This document shows positions 37,420 through 37,998 of a stretch of 37,998 nucleotides of DNA, piece after piece. Origin of the DNA: Budvicia aquatica DSM 5075 = ATCC 35567 (lineage in GTDB: Bacteria > Pseudomonadota > Gammaproteobacteria > Enterobacterales > Enterobacteriaceae); NCBI RefSeq assembly GCF_000427805.1, contig NZ_ATYS01000050.1, positions 1 to 37,998 on the forward strand, in the 5' to 3' direction. A program made the translations under genes and the position numbers. How positions within the stretch are numbered: the first letter of the stretch is position 1; each line of letters starts with the position of its first letter. Under the pieces are notes generated by a model. It ran no database searches. It saw nothing but the letters and a program-made list of their open reading frames with translations, and had not been told where the DNA came from.

Positions 37420-37448
37420 TAGACAGACGGGCGCTAAATACGTAGTAT
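37420..37448 (+). promoter_or_regulatory. Promoter of the argX-hisR-leuT-proM operon
   Basis: -35 TAGACA (37420-37425), a 17-base spacer and -10 TAGTAT (37443-37448). A C/G-containing stretch (CCTCATCCGC) follows the -10, as in promoters under stringent control. tRNA-Arg starts 26 bases downstream of the -10. Confidence 0.75.
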
Positions 37449-37474
37449 CCTCATCCGCAACGGCGCACTACTAC

Positions 37475-37551
<77 letters not shown>

Positions 37552-37615
37552 TTTATAGTGCGAAAGGGCTGAGATGGTCTCTACGGTTTAAATACCGGGT
37601 TGAGCAAGAATTTAT

Positions 37616-37692
37616 GGTGGCTATAGCTCAGTTGGTAGAGCCCTGGATTGTGATTCCAGTTGTCGTGGGTTCAAGTCCCATTAGCCACCCCA
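37616..37692 (+). tRNA. hisR: tRNA-His (anticodon GTG)
   Basis: A 77-base tRNA including the characteristic extra G(-1) at 37616, which pairs with the base before CCA. It ends AGCCACCCCA. The anticodon GTG is at 37650-37652. Second gene of the operon. Confidence 0.97.
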
Positions 37693-37726
37693 TTTTAGTA
37701 CTAAAGAAATAAAGTTTTGTGGCATT

Positions 37727-37812
37727 GCGAAGGTGGCGGAATTGGTAGACGCGCTAGCTTCAGGTGTTAGTGTCCTTCGGACGTGAGGGTTCAAGTCCCT
37801 CTCTTCGCACCA
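37727..37812 (+). tRNA. leuT: tRNA-Leu (anticodon CAG)
   Basis: An 86-base class II tRNA with a long variable arm (TGTCCTTCGGACG). The anticodon CAG is at 37761-37763. It starts GCGAAGG and ends CTTCGCACCA; the T-arm is one pair weaker in GC than in E. coli. Third gene of the operon. Confidence 0.97.
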
Positions 37813-37884
37813 CACAAATTGAATTTCTTATAGTTGCGAAAGTAAAAAGTAGTTAAAGTAGCAAAGAAATAAAGAAGTAAATTT

Positions 37885-37961
37885 CGGCGAGTAGCGCAGC
37901 TTGGTAGCGCAACTGGTTTGGGACCAGTGGGTCGGAGGTTCGAATCCTCTCTCGCCGACCA
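37885..37961 (+). tRNA. proM: tRNA-Pro (anticodon TGG)
   Basis: A 77-base tRNA starting CGGCGAG and ending CTCGCCGACCA. The anticodon TGG is at 37919-37921, within the loop TTTGGGA. It matches E. coli proM essentially exactly. Fourth and last gene of the operon. Confidence 0.97.
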
Positions 37962-37969
37962 ATTTTAAG

Positions 37970-37996
37970 AAACCTGCTTTCGAGCAGGTTTTTTTA
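37970..37996 (+). terminator. Terminator of the tRNA operon
   Basis: The stem AAACCTGCT (37970-37978)/AGCAGGTTT (37983-37991) closes a TTCG loop and is followed by further T. It lies nine bases after tRNA-Pro. Confidence 0.93.
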
Positions 37997-37998
37997 CG

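Larger units (their letters stand above)
37101..37474. promoter_or_regulatory. sstT / argX-operon control region
   Basis: A 374-base gap between divergent sstT and the tRNA operon. On the minus strand a perfect TATAAT (complement of 37232-37237) is a candidate sstT -10, without a clear -35. A palindrome CCTGAT-T-ATCAGG lies in the sstT leader (37180-37192). A nested palindrome cluster lies at 37302-37350 and the tRNA promoter at 37420-37448; both are listed separately. No ORF is supported. Confidence 0.45.

Overview
This is a contiguous piece of an enterobacterial (order Enterobacterales) chromosome. It corresponds to the E. coli stretch from the end of rrnC through ilv, rep, rho and the enterobacterial common antigen (ECA) cluster to the argX tRNA operon. 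Almost every protein matches its E. coli counterpart closely in length and motifs, and the order is conserved. Several features suggest a lineage outside the E. coli/Salmonella group, perhaps Budviciaceae-like (a guess from general impression only): fairly AT-rich intergenic DNA, an unusual 23S-5S spacer, and genes at ilvC-rep, ilvA-ilvY, rep-gppA and wecG-argX that differ from E. coli.

Layout. 1-522: tail of an rRNA operon (spacer, 5S, tRNA-Asp, tRNA-Trp, terminator). 545-3391: hdfR, maoP, comM. 3717-10290: ilvL attenuator and ilvGMEDA, the isoleucine/valine operon, with an intact ilvG. 10395-11087: a DUF2461 gene of unknown function. 11119-13634: the divergent ilvY/ilvC pair with an IlvY-type operator. 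13852-14217: a small DUF805 membrane protein in the place where ppiC sits in E. coli. 14363-16390: rep helicase. 16432-17586: a DUF3829-type lipoprotein. 17696-20518: rhlB-gppA on the minus strand. 20665-20991: trxA. 20992-21486: a long, structured rho leader. 21487-22746: rho. 22818-35777: the complete twelve-gene ECA cluster wecA-wzzE-wecBC-rffGH-wecDE-wzxE-wecF-wzyE-wecG. 35844-37100: sstT on the minus strand. 37475-37995: the tRNA operon Arg-His-Leu-Pro with its promoter and terminator.

How the genes work together. IlvA, IlvGM, IlvC, IlvD and IlvE carry threonine and pyruvate to isoleucine and valine. The operon is controlled by Val/Ile/Leu-rich leader-peptide attenuation, and ilvC by IlvY. 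The ECA genes make UDP-ManNAcA and dTDP-Fuc4NAc, build the lipid-linked trisaccharide, flip it, polymerise it and set chain length. Rep, RhlB, Rho, thioredoxin and GppA are housekeeping functions.

I found no CRISPR array, insertion sequence, prophage, toxin-antitoxin or defence system, and no convincing undescribed multi-gene system. The most interesting signals are non-coding: a run of five perfect mini-hairpins in front of the 5S gene, a multi-stem leader before rho that may contain small ORFs, and a nested palindrome cluster between sstT and the tRNA operon. The accessory genes DUF2461, DUF805 and DUF3829, and sstT in the yifK position, are the lineage-specific elements.
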